Origin: Phoma sp. XZ068
Taxonomy: Eukaryota; Ascomycota; Dothideomycetes; Pleosporales; Didymellaceae
Direction of reading: 5' to 3'
NCBI GenBank assembly: GCA_004835665.1
Contig: ML240445.1
Span: 744,001 to 808,000 of the forward strand
DNA: 64,000 nt
Below, piece by piece: positions 46,447 to 57,721 of this stretch. A program made the translations under genes and the position numbers. The notes below the pieces were generated by a model that worked only from the letters and a program-made list of their open reading frames with translations, did not search any database and was not told the origin of the DNA. The stretch's first letter is position 1, and every line of letters starts with the position of its first letter.

Positions 46447-48009
46447 TCAGTAGCTGGATAGCCCGAGAATGTCAAGGCAACCTCGCTCAGAAAACCTAGG
46501 TCTAGTGCCGCCACCTCTTCGTATGCTTTCCTCCGCAGTACCATCGCCAGCTTCTAGAGTCCCACGTGCAGTCACCGCCAGACTCCCAGACGTATGCACA
46601 AGTGTACTAACAACCGGCATCGACCTCCTATCACCCACATCGACAACCTCGTCAGTTTCCACAGCACCTTCCTTCATGTACGGATCTTTCCATACCCGCA
46701 CCTTCCCATCCATCCCACCAGCCCAGACCTCATGCGCAATACTTTCGATATCATACGGCGAAGCTCCCGCATTCCACACATCAAAACCGAGCTTCTGCTT
46801 CGTGAGCGCCTTCCTACCCGCACAGTACCCCAGCGCAAGCTCGAACTTGCGCACATCGTAGAGGAGCAGGACATCGGACTGGCGCTCAGCAACGTACAAG
46901 TAGCGACCGCAGGGGCTCCACTTGAGACTCGAGACACCGTCGCCCATGATGTGTTCGAGGTTTTCGTTTCGCAGCTTTTTGCCGTCGACGGTGCCCGGGA
47001 GCGAGAAGTGCGTGACTTCGCTGCCGCTGGTGCAGTCGTAGATTCCTACGTAGCGTGTGCGTGCGCCGGCGGCTACGAGGCCTTCTGATGAGGCGGTTGT
47101 TGGCGGTGAGACGGATAGTGCGGAGATGTAGCCTTTGAAGCCGCGGCCGCCGCCTTTGAGTTTGTTGCGCTTGGAGGGGATGGTGGGAATGGTGTGGATG
47201 GGATCGTCGGTGTTGGTCAAGTCGAAGATGGATATGCTGTTTTGCCCGCCAGCGAAGAAGTGTGTGCCTGAGGGCGAGTACGCAAGGCTGAGCGGTGCGG
47301 TGACGGCTTCGTTGAGGTGGTTGATGAGCTTGTAGGATGCCAGAGGGGTGTGGATGTCGACGGGAGAGGTCTGCGGGTCCGGACTGGCCTTCGTGCCAGA
47401 TACATCCCAGAGTGCATTGTGTAGGGTGATGTACCTATCCCGCCTACTAACAAGGACGTGTGTGCTGCTGGGATCTTGCAAGTTGAACAATGGATTCGCG
47501 GCGAACGCCCAGATGGGATCTGCGGATCTAAACTGAGCGTACGTCTTCAAAGGTCGTGTGGTAGTCGACTCAAGTATGTCGGTACCGATAGGATACACGG
47601 AGAATGCGCGATCATAATCGGAGGTAAAGATACATGTCCCGTCCGGTGACAGCTGCGCCTCCTGTATGCAACTTGTCGATGCAAGCGATCTAACAGGTAT
47701 TGGGATCCTAGAGCTGGCAACACTGCTTTCTGACTCGGAATCGCTTTCTTCGCTTGCGTCTGATGACCCTGGTGACACTGATGGTACAACCGCATCGCGG
47801 TCTAGGTTGTCGTCCTCATCCTGTGTGGCTCCTTCAATGTTGCTGCTCTCTCTGCTATCAACCATACCATCTCTCTCTCCTCGCTCTTCTTTAACATCAT
47901 CATCTTGAGTCTCCACAGTTCGTTGCCCATTTCTCTCCGTCTCTTGCGGTACCTCTACAACGCTCGTGCTCGCCAAACATCGCACCGTCAACCCAGACGC
48001 ACTCATCAT
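46447..48009 (-). CDS. WD40 protein of the WRAP53/TCAB1-Swt21 family
   Basis: 520 residues, single exon complement 48009-46447. After an acidic, low-complexity N-terminus, beta-propeller segments follow: CIQEAQLSPDGTCIFTSDYDRAFSVYPI, PIWAFAANPLFNLQD, LSLAYSPSGTHFFAGGQNSISIFDL, GYISALSVSP, VSSLKWSPCGRYLYVAERQSDVLLLYDVRKF, and EVWAGGMDGKVRVWKDP. The layout, including the GGGRGFKGYIS insertion, matches WRAP53/TCAB1 and yeast Swt21. The human member delivers scaRNAs and telomerase RNA to Cajal bodies; Swt21 acts in splicing. Which role applies here is unknown. Starts at the first of two adjacent ATGs. Confidence 0.85.
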   Translation of the reverse strand: MMSASGLTVRCLASTSVVEVPQETERNGQRTVETQDDDVKEERGERDGMVDSRESSNIEGATQDEDDNLDRDAVVPSVSPGSSDASEESDSESESSVASSRIPIPVRSLASTSCIQEAQLSPDGTCIFTSDYDRAFSVYPIGTDILESTTTRPLKTYAQFRSADPIWAFAANPLFNLQDPSSTHVLVSRRDRYITLHNALWDVSGTKASPDPQTSPVDIHTPLASYKLINHLNEAVTAPLSLAYSPSGTHFFAGGQNSISIFDLTNTDDPIHTIPTIPSKRNKLKGGGRGFKGYISALSVSPPTTASSEGLVAAGARTRYVGIYDCTSGSEVTHFSLPGTVDGKKLRNENLEHIMGDGVSSLKWSPCGRYLYVAERQSDVLLLYDVRKFELALGYCAGRKALTKQKLGFDVWNAGASPYDIESIAHEVWAGGMDGKVRVWKDPYMKEGAVETDEVVDVGDRRSMPVVSTLVHTSGSLAVTARGTLEAGDGTAEESIRRGGGTRPRFSERGCLDILGLSSY

Positions 48010-48201
48010 CACCGACACTCAATCTTTCCATTTGCCCTGGCCAATCTTTCCCTCTCTTCCCAAATAACCGAAAGTCGTGGTGGTGTCAAGTCGCGTGCCA
48101 TCGCGTGGCCCCGATAAGGCTGACGCACAGATCCCGACACCAAAGGTCCTTTCGGAACTGACGTCGGCGACCGAGCTCAAGCTTCACCATCCCACTGCAC
48201 C
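48010..48201. promoter_or_regulatory. Compact bidirectional promoter, WRAP53-like / SAM carrier
   Basis: Only 192 bases separate the two divergent start codons, so the promoters must overlap. No individual element assigned. Confidence 0.6.
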
Positions 48202-49329
48202 ATGAGCGTCCTCGAGCCCAAGCGCGGCCAGCCATGGGTTGAGTCGCCGTACCTGCGGTCGCTATTGGTAAGTCCTCGACGCCTCATACTTGTTGTGTCT
48301 CTGTCTTTTGCTGGTGCGGCGTCAATTGCAGTTGTGGGATCTCGCTATGTGCGCTCCGAGGTCGCAGTGAGCTTCGATTGAGGTTGTCAACAACACAGCG
48401 TATAGACGTTTACACTTTATTCGAAGTCTCGTTGCATTTATAAAGCTCTATAATACCTCTCCTTTACACATGACATACATACTAACCCCCACCAGGCCGG
48501 CGGCCTAGCAGGCACAACAGTCGACCTCTCCATCTTCCCCCTCGACACGATAAAAACCCGCCTCCAATCCTCTGGCGGATTCGCCGCATCGGGCGGCTTC
48601 ACAGGCCTCTACAAAGGCGTCGGCAGTGCGTTCTGGGGCAGCGCCCCAGGAGCAGCCCTCTTCTTCATAACCTACGACTCTGTGAAGCGCAAGCTCTCAC
48701 CGCTGCCCACAACCGCACACACCGCGTCCGGGACCTCGTACCGCGTCGAGCCCGAGCCGGGGCCCGCCGTCCACATGCTGGCAGCCAGCCTGGCGGAAAT
48801 TGCTGCGTGTGCGGTCCGCGTGCCGACTGAGGTCGTCAAACAGCGTGCGCAGGCGAGCCAGCATCCGTCCAGTCTATCCGCGCTGACGCACATTCTGAAT
48901 CAGCGGCGGACGCATGGGCTGGCGCATGTGTGGCGCGAGCTTTACAGGGGGTGGAGTATAACGATTATCCGCGAGATACCGTTTACCATGATCCAGTTCC
49001 CGCTGTGGGAGTCGCTGAAGCGGTGGCGGCAGGCGCAGACGGGGAAATCGCAGATTAGCGGGATAGAAGGGGGGATGCTTGGGTCGATGGCGGGGGCTGT
49101 GGCGGCGGGTGTTACCACGCCGTTGGATGTGTTGAAGACGCGGATGATGCTTGCCAAGGAGAAACAGCCCATGTTTACCATGCTGAGTACGATACTGCGA
49201 GAGAACGGGCCGCGGGCGTTTTTCGCGGGGATAGGGCCGAGGGTGGGGTGGATTAGTGTTGGGGGAGCGATATTCCTGGGGAGTTACCAGTGGGCGAGTA
49301 ACTTGCTTGGTGGAGAGGCTGAAGCATAG
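48202..49329 (+). CDS. PET8: Mitochondrial S-adenosylmethionine carrier (PET8/SLC25A26 type)
   Basis: 299 residues from exons 48202-48267 and 48496-49329; the intron is 228 bases. It carries the three mitochondrial carrier repeats, with signatures PLDTIKTRLQSSG, PTEVVKQRAQAS and PLDVLKTRMMLA. The PTEVVKQRAQ variant in repeat 2 and REIPFTMIQFPLWE are characteristic of the SAM carrier. It brings SAM into the matrix in exchange for S-adenosylhomocysteine, for lipoate, biotin and RNA methylation. The N-terminus is short (MSVLEPKRGQPWVESPYLRSLL). Divergent from the WRAP53-like gene. Confidence 0.92.
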
Positions 49330-49535
49330 ACGTGTAGATGCAATGGTGAGTGTCGTCATGTTGTAAGATAGAAGTGAAGCGTCGATAAGATACGACTACA
49401 TTTCCAAGCTACCACCCCTATATAGACAGAGTGTATACAACCACACATCCGCTACATACAGATCAAAAAGCCAGCCAAGGAACGTCGAGAAACCATGTAT
49501 CAAACTCCCGTCAATGCTTCGTACTTCCAGCCACC

Positions 49536-52500
49536 TCAAGGCCCAAATCCAGCATTCCTGTCTCCCTGACTCGAGTGCTGACTTCTTCCTGCCTCGCTGC
49601 TCGGCTTGCCCTCACTTGCATTGCTGCTGCCCATCCCTGACGACAGTCCACCCTGCTGAACCGCAAAAGGCAGGCCTGGGTGCTGAGGTTGCTGCCTGAT
49701 CTCCTTGCGCCCGTTGGCTTTGTAGTGCAGAATGACATCGCCGCCACCACGCCAGACATGAGCACGCATCGAGGCGAGGGTCATCCTGGGGTCAATAAGC
49801 TGCAGTGCGTTAGTCGTGTCGAGTTTAGTGAAGGTGTTAAGGACATACCTGGCCGTTACAGTAGAGCTCGAGGTAATCGTGCGGGCGCAGAGCTGTTCCT
49901 TCTGCTTCTTCCTTCTCTTGCTCCTCCTTCGTCGGCGCAGGCTCGATGCGCTCAGCGACATAGCCGAGGATCTTACGGGCGCGGAGCATGCGGTTGGCGT
50001 TGAGACGATTGTTGCTGATTGGGTTAGGACTACAACGAAAGTGAGAGTGAGGAGTACGTACCCATCAGTAGAGATGGCAGGAAGTGAGTTTTGGTATGGT
50101 TCGAGGACGAACGACACCTTGACAATGTCCTTTGGCGGAAGTTGGTTCTGTACAAGTTAGTCGTCATGAAACATGTATGTGCAAGAGCGAACGTACGCGC
50201 AACAAAACCTCACCCAGCCACATAGGCGCAGCCTTCTCGATCAGATCGGCTTGGAGACCCAGCGTGCCGACCTTGCCCTCGAACAGATCCGCAACACCGC
50301 CAGAACCTGGCCGGTCTTCCTGGATGAGGATCGTGGTCATAGCTGGTGGCTTCAACACAGGAGTGTCGCTGGGCAAGCTGGGCGCAATCGCCGAAACCAA
50401 GTCAGTAACGCCTGTGCTTAGGGCCTCTTCGTAACCATTTCGTATCCGCTGTATCGAGCCAAAGAAGTTGTCTTCGAAGGTCTTCTCATCGGTCTTCGTC
50501 GACGGCGAGTCGCTATCTTCCGCCTTCTCGTCTACAACAGGCTTGGGTGCCTCGGCGGCGATAGCAGTGCCTGTGGCGAACATCTTCTTGCTGAAGCCCA
50601 TGTTGAACTTCTTGCCGAACATGCCCTTGCCCTTCTTTGACGGCGTGTCCTCTGCAGTAGGTGACGACACGGTCTCCTCTTTCGTCTCTGTCGCTCCTTC
50701 CGCAGGCTTGCCATTACCGTTGCCGTTACCGTTACCATTGCCATTGCCGTTGCCGTTGCCATTGCCGTTGGTCGAAGCCGCTCCAAAGTAGTCCTGGCCA
50801 TCCTTGGAGCTTCGCTGCGACTTTGTGGGCTCAAGCTGGTTACCCTCCTCGTTCGTTGGCGTCAGGTACGCATTCCCGTGTGACCCTCGTCCTGCACTGT
50901 GAGGCGGTAGCTGAGGAGTTGCCAAGCCGATACCCATACCAGGTGTGTGTGGGAAGTGGAAGCCATTGCCCTTCAACGTAGAGCCCGACGTGGGGCCTGA
51001 AGGATTCCAGCCATTCACATTGACATTCGGCATCTCAATGTTCGTCGGTCGACCTGTCTGCACTTCTTGCTGCTTCTCTTGCAGAAGCTTGGCTCGATAG
51101 ACCTCGTCGCGCTTGATCTCCTCATCGATGAGATTCGAGAACAGGTATCGCAAGATCCATTTGCCCAGATTGATCCGGTGATCTTCGCGGAAGTCGATCT
51201 GCTCTTCCAATTGCAGCTCATCGGCATACATTTCGGCGTCGAAGCAGTAGTTTTCTTCCAATACACACGTCAAGGTTCCTATCCTTGTGTCGACAGCGCA
51301 CCAATGAGCGACGCTTTCTTGTGTGTTGACCTCAGGTAGAACATCCTCCATATGCCTCTTGCCGAAGGATTTGATCGGGGCGCACTGCAGCAAATCCCAT
51401 AGCATGCACTCTCCCGCCGTGTCCATGGTCAAGACTCTTCTGCGATCGTTGAGGAGGTGGTGCTTCATGAGACCGTTCTGGCCTTCGATGCAGAAGTCTG
51501 GCGCATTTCGTACAGGCACAATGCCTCCTTGTTCTGCCGACGTGAGAGCTTCAGATGGCTTCCGTGTACTGGCTAGTGTCGATGCGTCCGGGTCCTTGGT
51601 GAATAGCTGCGGGTAAGGCGCGGTGTTCGACATGCGTAGGAGTGCCCTCCCAGGGATCTTCGGGGCGGTGCCATTGGTGGGAGGACTCGATGCGGATTGT
51701 GAAGGGTGGCGTGAGCGTGAAGTAGCTACACTGTTTCTGTGCCACTTGTAAGATTCTGGCAGTTCAATTTCGGCGCTGGTATCGATGTTGCTCCATCTGT
51801 TGATGCTCGAGCTCGAGGTGGCCGTCCAGATGTAGTCGCCGGCGCTGACCACCCTGCCAACGCCCTCGTGCTCCTGGAATACAGCAACAGAAACACCCTC
51901 GTCCCACTCGGCGCAATCGCGGACGTCAGTCTTTGCGACGGTGCCGGACCGGTCGGAGGAATAGAAGATGGAGAGCTGCGGATCCTCTGAGAAGAGCGAC
52001 CATACACTGTCGTTGTGCATGGTGAGCGTGTGCATGCAGCGACCGGCAGTCATGGACCACACCTTGACCGTCTGGTCAGACGACGCCGTCAGGATGGTCT
52101 CGCCGTCCTGGGCAATGAGGATATCGCGCACGTTGTCTGTGTGTCCGACGAACTTGGTGATGCGCTTGCCGGTGCGAGAATCCCACACACGCACGACGCT
52201 CTCAGGCCCACCGCTGGCGATGAGGCTCGGTGTAGCAGCCAGGGCGTAGACGGAGCCCTTGGCCGAGGAGTTGTCGTCCTCGCCGACGAGGATCTCCAGT
52301 CGCCTGCCGCCGCCATTGAGGTCCCACAAGCTGATCTTCCTGTCCAGTCCGCCAGACGCCACCCAGTTCTCCTGCTGGCCGGGCGAGGCCACGCGCTTGA
52401 CGTAGTCGGTGTGCAGGCCAATCGTCTCTGGGGGGACGGACTCGTGGGCGGCCGGGCGCCAGACCTTGACGGTGATGTCAGACGAGGCGGAGACGAGGGC

Positions 52501-52961
52501 GGCGCTGTTGTGGGCGAGCACGAGGTCGTTGATCCAGTGGGTGTGCGCCTGCACCTGCGAGCGGAACTGGGTGGGCGGGGGCTTGTAGTCGGCGGCATGG
52601 TGGTCGGCGAAGGGGTCGTGCTCGTCTTCGTCGGACTTGGTCAGGTCGAGGCCCAGGTCCCAGGCGCATATCACGCCGTCGCGGCCGCCCGAGTAGCTGG
52701 GGCATTGGGTTAGCTGGGGGGTGCGTACGCGGCCGACGGGCACCTACAGCGTCGAGCTCTGGGGGTCGACAGCGAGGCCATTGACGCCGAGGCGGTGGCC
52801 GCCCGCCGAGTTGGCCAGCGGTAGCACTGTGCGCGTCAGTAGAGCTCAGCAGCGTCCACGGCACGGCTGCGCTGCGAGACACTGCACGGCGGCAGCACCG
52901 TGGAGACATGCAAGGGCCGGAACCCACCATAGCTGATGCGCTTCCGCGCGCTTCTTGCCAT
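49536..52961 (-). CDS. WDR48/UAF1 homologue (deubiquitinase activator, DUF3337)
   Basis: 1042 residues from complement 52961-52928, 52826-52748, 52696-50197, 50147-50062, 50014-49849 and 49799-49536. Exon 1 is only 34 bases (MARSARKRISY) and joins VLPLANSAGGHRLGVNGLAVD. The N-terminal WD40 propeller includes YSGGRDGVICAWDLGLDL, HWINDLVLAHNSAALVSASSDITVKVWR, YVKRVA, WVASGGLDRKISLWDL, ASGGPESVVRVWDSR, HTDNVRDILIAQDGETILTASSDQTVKVW and RCMHTLTMHNDSVWSLF. The C-terminal DUF3337/ubiquitin-like part includes PPKDIVKVSFVLEPYQNSLP, RLNANRMLRARKILGYVAERIEP and RMTLASMRAHVWRGGGDVILHYK. UAF1 proteins activate USP1/USP12/USP46-type ubiquitin proteases. An Asn-Gly run interrupts the linker. Confidence 0.93.
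50711..50770. repeat. Hexanucleotide run encoding (Asn-Gly)10 in the WDR48 homologue
   Basis: Ten tandem six-base units (variants of CCATTG/CCGTTG/CCGTTA on the plus strand) translating on the minus strand to ten Asn-Gly dipeptides. It lies in the low-complexity linker between the propeller and the C-terminal domain. Confidence 0.9.
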
Positions 52962-54249
52962 ACCCTGCGCTTAGTCTCGTCTTAACATGGGACGGCAGCC
53001 AGCAGTGAACAGCGAGGGACGAGTGCGAATGCGAATGCAGGTCTGCAGTCGAGGTCGAGGGCGCGGACGGGTGATGGCCAAGTCCCTCAGTCCCTAGGCC
53101 GCGCTCCTAGAAGGCGCACCTCCGCCGCCCGCTAGCCCTGGGGCTAAAAGATGACATCGCGTGGGGACGAAGCACCGCACGCAGATCGCTAACGGCCGCT
53201 TGTTGTTGCTGCCCGCCAGTCCACTACGTCACCGACAGCCGCGCACCCTGCGACATGGGACGTGTGCGTTGCACGTTGCTTCTTCCACAGCACCGTGTCT
53301 TCTCCCGACTCCATGGCACGACTGGTGGGGTCGCTAGCACGCCGCTCCAACATGCGGAGTGCCTGTTTTGGGGCCTAACCGTCCCAATACGTTAGACCCT
53401 GAATCCAACCCTGCTGCTAGCCAGCCTCGTGCTCACGCCTCAGTCTAGTACGGTAAGTCTGCCAAGTCCAGCCTTATTACACTCCTAGCAGTACCCATAA
53501 TGTAGTTGTTGTACAATATACATAGTCTCCCATCAGCGCAGGGACAGAGTTTATGCACCAGCCGAGGGCTGTAGTATATAGCCGACATGGTTAAACAGTC
53601 TCTACTACTGATTTCAAGCTCAACCACCAGCTGCAGGTTATTAACAAGCCTCTAACTTCTCATTTACAGTACAGACAAGCCTATACTTCTGCTAGTCACA
53701 CGGTAGTCAACAACCATACTCTTACAACAAAACCTAGATCGTCCGAGCATAGAGACGAAAGTAGTAGTAAAGCCAGCACAACCACACCTAAACACCTACA
53801 CGAGGTGAAACCAACAATCCACCGCGGCACAGCCAAAAACAATAAATAAAATTGACGGGGGAATGGAGGGTTGTGTATATATGTAGCCATCTAGGTAAGT
53901 GAGAGTATGTATGGAGGTGGTGAGGTGGTGAAGTGAGCACTGGCGCAGTGTGTGTGTTGCAGGATGAGGTTTCTGTGGTTATAACCGTGCATATATAGTA
54001 TCATATCGTATCGTATCGTAAGGAGCGTCGTTATATCGTGAACTAAGAAAAGAGACAAGAAGGCTCGAAAGCCGGGTATCATGAACGTAGCGAAGCGAAA
54101 GTCCTCTTCCTCTCCCTCTTCCCTCCCACCATCGCAGTCTTTCCGTGATGTGCATCCCATTCCATTCCATCCCATCCCATCCCAAACCAAGAAAATGCCA
54201 GAGATCATAAAAGACTGTAGGGTAAGAAGCCCCCCTCACCATTTCAACC
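52962..54249. other. Intergenic region with short tandem repeats
   Basis: About 1.3 kb. Contains a TATCG pentamer run near 54004-54020 and a CCATT/CCATC pentamer run at about 54154-54184. No protein, tRNA or transposon recognised. Confidence 0.55.
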
Positions 54250-56100
54250 TCACACGCTCTCCCGCGGCTGCACAGGTCGACTAGCAACCGCATCGATATG
54301 CTCAAAGCTCTCCCTCGGACTAGGAAACCCTTCACCCATATCCCCACTCTTCCACGCCCCAAACTCCTTCTGCCGTAGCTCCCAACTGCCCACTCTTTCA
54401 TGCCTGATCCTACCATCTCCGCCCGCCCCCGCCCCAGCAGTGTTGGTCGCGCCGAAACTCGCTACGCCTGCGGGCAAAGCGCCGGCTTTGGCGAGGTTGG
54501 CGACGTCCGCGTCGGAAGCGAGTTTGTTCGAGCCCTTGAAGCCGCCGAGTTCGGATTTAGGGCGGCGTTGGACGCGGTGGAAGCGCATTCCGCCTGCTAG
54601 CATGGCGAGTGCGAAGAGCAAGCCTGCAACTGCGAGGGTGACGACTGCACCGATGACGCCTGCGACGGTGGGAGAGACGGCGTGGGATTTGTTGGTGTTC
54701 TGGGCGTTGGGGTTGGAGACGATGATTGTGGTTGAGTCAACGCCTGTGCAGAGTAGACTGGGTGAACTGCATGTTTCGCACCAGGCGGTGATGGTGCTGA
54801 CCATGATTCTGGTGAACATCATGTTGAAATCAGTCCATTTCATGTCTGTCTGGCTTGGGCCGTGGTTGAACATGGGGAATGCGATGAGTTGGCCGGCGTA
54901 ATCCGTTGTGCCGTTGTGGTAGTAGAAGCGCACCCAGAGATCGTCATCGTCTTGGGGAAAGGCGTCGCTGTCGCCGGTGGAGAAGAGCTCGAAGACCATG
55001 GCAGACGCATACGGTGGGATAGCACGGAAGTTCTTGTCGCGGCTGTCCATGAGCATCAGACTCATCAAGCTGATCATGGGATCCTTTTCGCCGAAGAGGA
55101 GGGTAAGGGGACGGGATACGCCGACAGTGGAAGTTCTGTGGTTCTTGCGGTCGACCACAAGGTCCTGGAATTGGTGTAGGATCTCTGCGGCGAGTGTCTT
55201 GCCGCCCATAGCTCGGTTGTCCGTGTCGGAGCTAGATGATGCAGTGTTTCCCCAGAAGTTCCATGCGTACTCATCCGCATAGTAGCGCGTTGCATTGTAG
55301 ATACCAGTATACGTAGGATTTCCCGTCAGCCTCTCGTAGATTGTGCGATTGTGCGTATATTGGTATGAGAGGTAGTCGTAGATCTCGAGGGCGCGATCAT
55401 AATTCCTGCGGCTGTGAGCTTTTGTTCTCACTGATAAGATGTAGCACTTCAATTACCTCTGATCATCCCGTAAATAGCCCTGAAACCAACTGGTCTGCAA
55501 CGACCCATAAACATCCTTGCTGATAGCTTTGGTGTTCTTGAAGTCGTCAGACACTGTATACTGCATGGCGTCCAACTTCGCCATCGGACAGTTGTTGTTT
55601 CCAGCTATATATATCGAATTAAACGCAAACGGGCTGGAAGACTGGACATTCGAGTATTGATATCCCCTCAGAGGAGCTTGAACAATCGTGCCGTCCGCAA
55701 GTAAGCCCGTCGAGTCTCCAAGTCCAGTCGAGTTGCCGAGAGCATGTGGAGGGTACATGCCCTGCATGAACGCTTGCGCCGAAGACACGAGGTATTGCTT
55801 GTCCAATGTCTGAACAGCAATCTGATCGTTGTTCAAAATGTCGACCGACATGTTTGCGATATTCTGTCTACCGAGTCCTGCATTGCCGTCGCTAGCGATC
55901 CACCTAGCTCTCAAGTTTTGGCCTAGAAAGTACATCTGCTGCGCGCCGACGGCGGTCAAAACTTGGCTGCCGCCTGTCAGACCCGGTGTGCGCTCTCCCG
56001 ATCGAATGAATGCGAATGCGCCATGAGGGTGGTAAGAGTCGCCATCCTGTGCAGCAGCAACCCAGGCCGAGGCCAGTACTGTCAGCGAAAGCGCAATCAT
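54250..56100 (-). CDS. Membrane-anchored histidine acid phosphatase-like protein, catalytic residues missing
   Basis: 599 residues from complement 56100-55457 and 55405-54250. A signal peptide (MIALSLTVLASAWVAAAQ) precedes a branch-2 histidine phosphatase fold: AFAFIRSGERTPGLTGGSQVLTAVGAQQMYFLGQNLR, LNNDQIAVQTLDKQYLVSSAQAFMQGMYPP, and RPLTLLFGEKDPMISLMSLM. The usual RHGxRxP is RSGERTP at residues 33-39, and the usual His-Asp is Lys-Asp at 322-323. A transmembrane segment lies at about 461-487 (SPTVAGVIGAVVTLAVAGLLFALAML), followed by a cytosolic tail of about 110 residues. The protein is extracellular, glycosylated-looking, and probably not an active phosphatase. The start is the ATG just before the signal peptide. 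Confidence 0.85.
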
Positions 56101-57721
56101 GGTGGTTAGTCTGTAGTGCGAGACGCTTCCAAAAGCGACGGCTGGCTGGAATCTGGAGGAAATCCAGCACAAGGCTGAGCCAGGCCGGACCGTGACTACT
56201 TATCCATTCGGTAGACCTCGAGCTTGCATGCAGCTCTCTGGCCTGGCTGGGAGGCTAGAAGCTGACTGCCAACACAAAGAGCAACGCCTGGCGAGCTTAG
56301 CCCATTCCGTGTGATCTCATCGGACGTAGAGCGCTAGGGGACCATACCGCCGAGGGTAGTCTGCAGGACGTACAGTAGCTGTCTACCCTGCAGCACCCGT
56401 GTATGTCGCAACAATGGCGACGCGATGTGGTTGTTCACACTCGCTCTTTTCCATGCCTGTTTCGTGCTTTGCAACCCTCCAAATCCTACAAGTGATTCAC
56501 GAGCTTCAAGAGCTCCAAGAGCTCCAAGCTCTCTCTCTCTCTAGCTTCCAGCGGGGTAGCTTCCACCAGGTGCCGCCCACCAAGTCACGCTTCAGCGTGC
56601 TTCAGCGAAAGTTCACACCATCCATCATCCTGCAGGCGCGAAAGCTTGAGCATCCTCGATCCCACAGGGCGAGCTTGCTCAATTGCACCAGTCAGGCGCA
56701 ACGCTCTATTCCTTGCTCTCCCAGCTGCAGCTCTCGCAGCATCACCCTCGCTTCGTCGTATCCGCAAGCGAACGGGCCGCAACCATGGATGCCCGTGGTT
56801 GACAAGACGAGTCGAGCTGAACACCTACACACCGGAAATAGACAGTCTACATGCATTCCTCAGTCGCACAGCAGAAAATCAAGCCGCGTGCAACGCACAT
56901 GGCATCCGGCCTCAGCTGCTCTCCCGCTCTCGGCGTCATCAAGAAATCTGACTGATCAGCACGCATCAAGCAATCAATTCAGAGGCTGGTATCGGGCTTC
57001 CCCCCCCTCCTAATAGAAAGTCCGCGGTTTCTCACTCCGGCGGCCGACTAGTCTTCAAGCGCTCTAGCCTACACATCGTCCTGTCAGCACAACTGCTCAC
57101 GCGCAAGTCCCGTCTTGCGTCGCGGTCATGACGTGATGTTTCTGTGGTACGAATCGATAGCGCACCTGGAAGCATGCCAGGTACGCTTACGCTTCAGTAA
57201 CGTGTAGTGTAATGTAATGTAGTGTAGTGTAGTGCAACACTACCCGCCCGGGTGTACCTGCGTCCGTACGCACACAACTCTTTTACGGTGTTGTGGCTGG
57301 CTGGGCAGGTTGAGTTGGTGAGAGCTGAGAGCGTGTGTGCGCGCATGGAAGAAATCGTTTTGATCGCCTTACATGCCATGTGGTTTGGTTATGCTGGTGA
57401 AATCTATTGGTGGGAGGTTGTCCCTGCGGGTCGATGGATGGCTCCACTCTTTCTCGCAAGCTTCCTCACAAGCCTCCTAGGATGGTGCAAACAGTACAGC
57501 ATTGTGACATTGATTCACTCATGGTGCAGAGAAGGAATTAATCGTACGTGTACTTGTCGTATGGCATTAAAATATTGTATCTCCGCCCACAGCTAGCGGT
57601 TATTGCTACAAATCCCACAATTCTGTGTAAAGAATCTGTCTAGCACGCTAAGAACGCCTGTTCTGGTCAAACATCAAGCGACCGGAACTGCATGTAACCT
57701 TCCTTTTTCCGTTTCGTGAAT
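56101..57721. other. Intergenic region with simple repeats
   Basis: About 1.6 kb. An (AGCTCCAAG)n/CT run lies at about 56501-56542, and a TGTAG/TGTAA run at about 57203-57234. A plus-strand frame at 56399-57013 is driven by the simple repeat and was not called. No RNA gene recognised. Confidence 0.55.
57203..57234. repeat. TGTAG/TGTAA pentanucleotide microsatellite
   Basis: About six tandem five-base units, alternating TGTAG and TGTAA, downstream of acl1. Confidence 0.8.

Noticed and set aside
52015..52713. 232-codon plus-strand frame
   Set aside because: Antisense to the WD40 propeller of the WDR48 homologue, Gly/Val/Asp-rich through codon bias.
56399..57013. 204-codon plus-strand frame
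   Set aside because: Driven by CT/AGCTCCAAG simple repeats; no domain.
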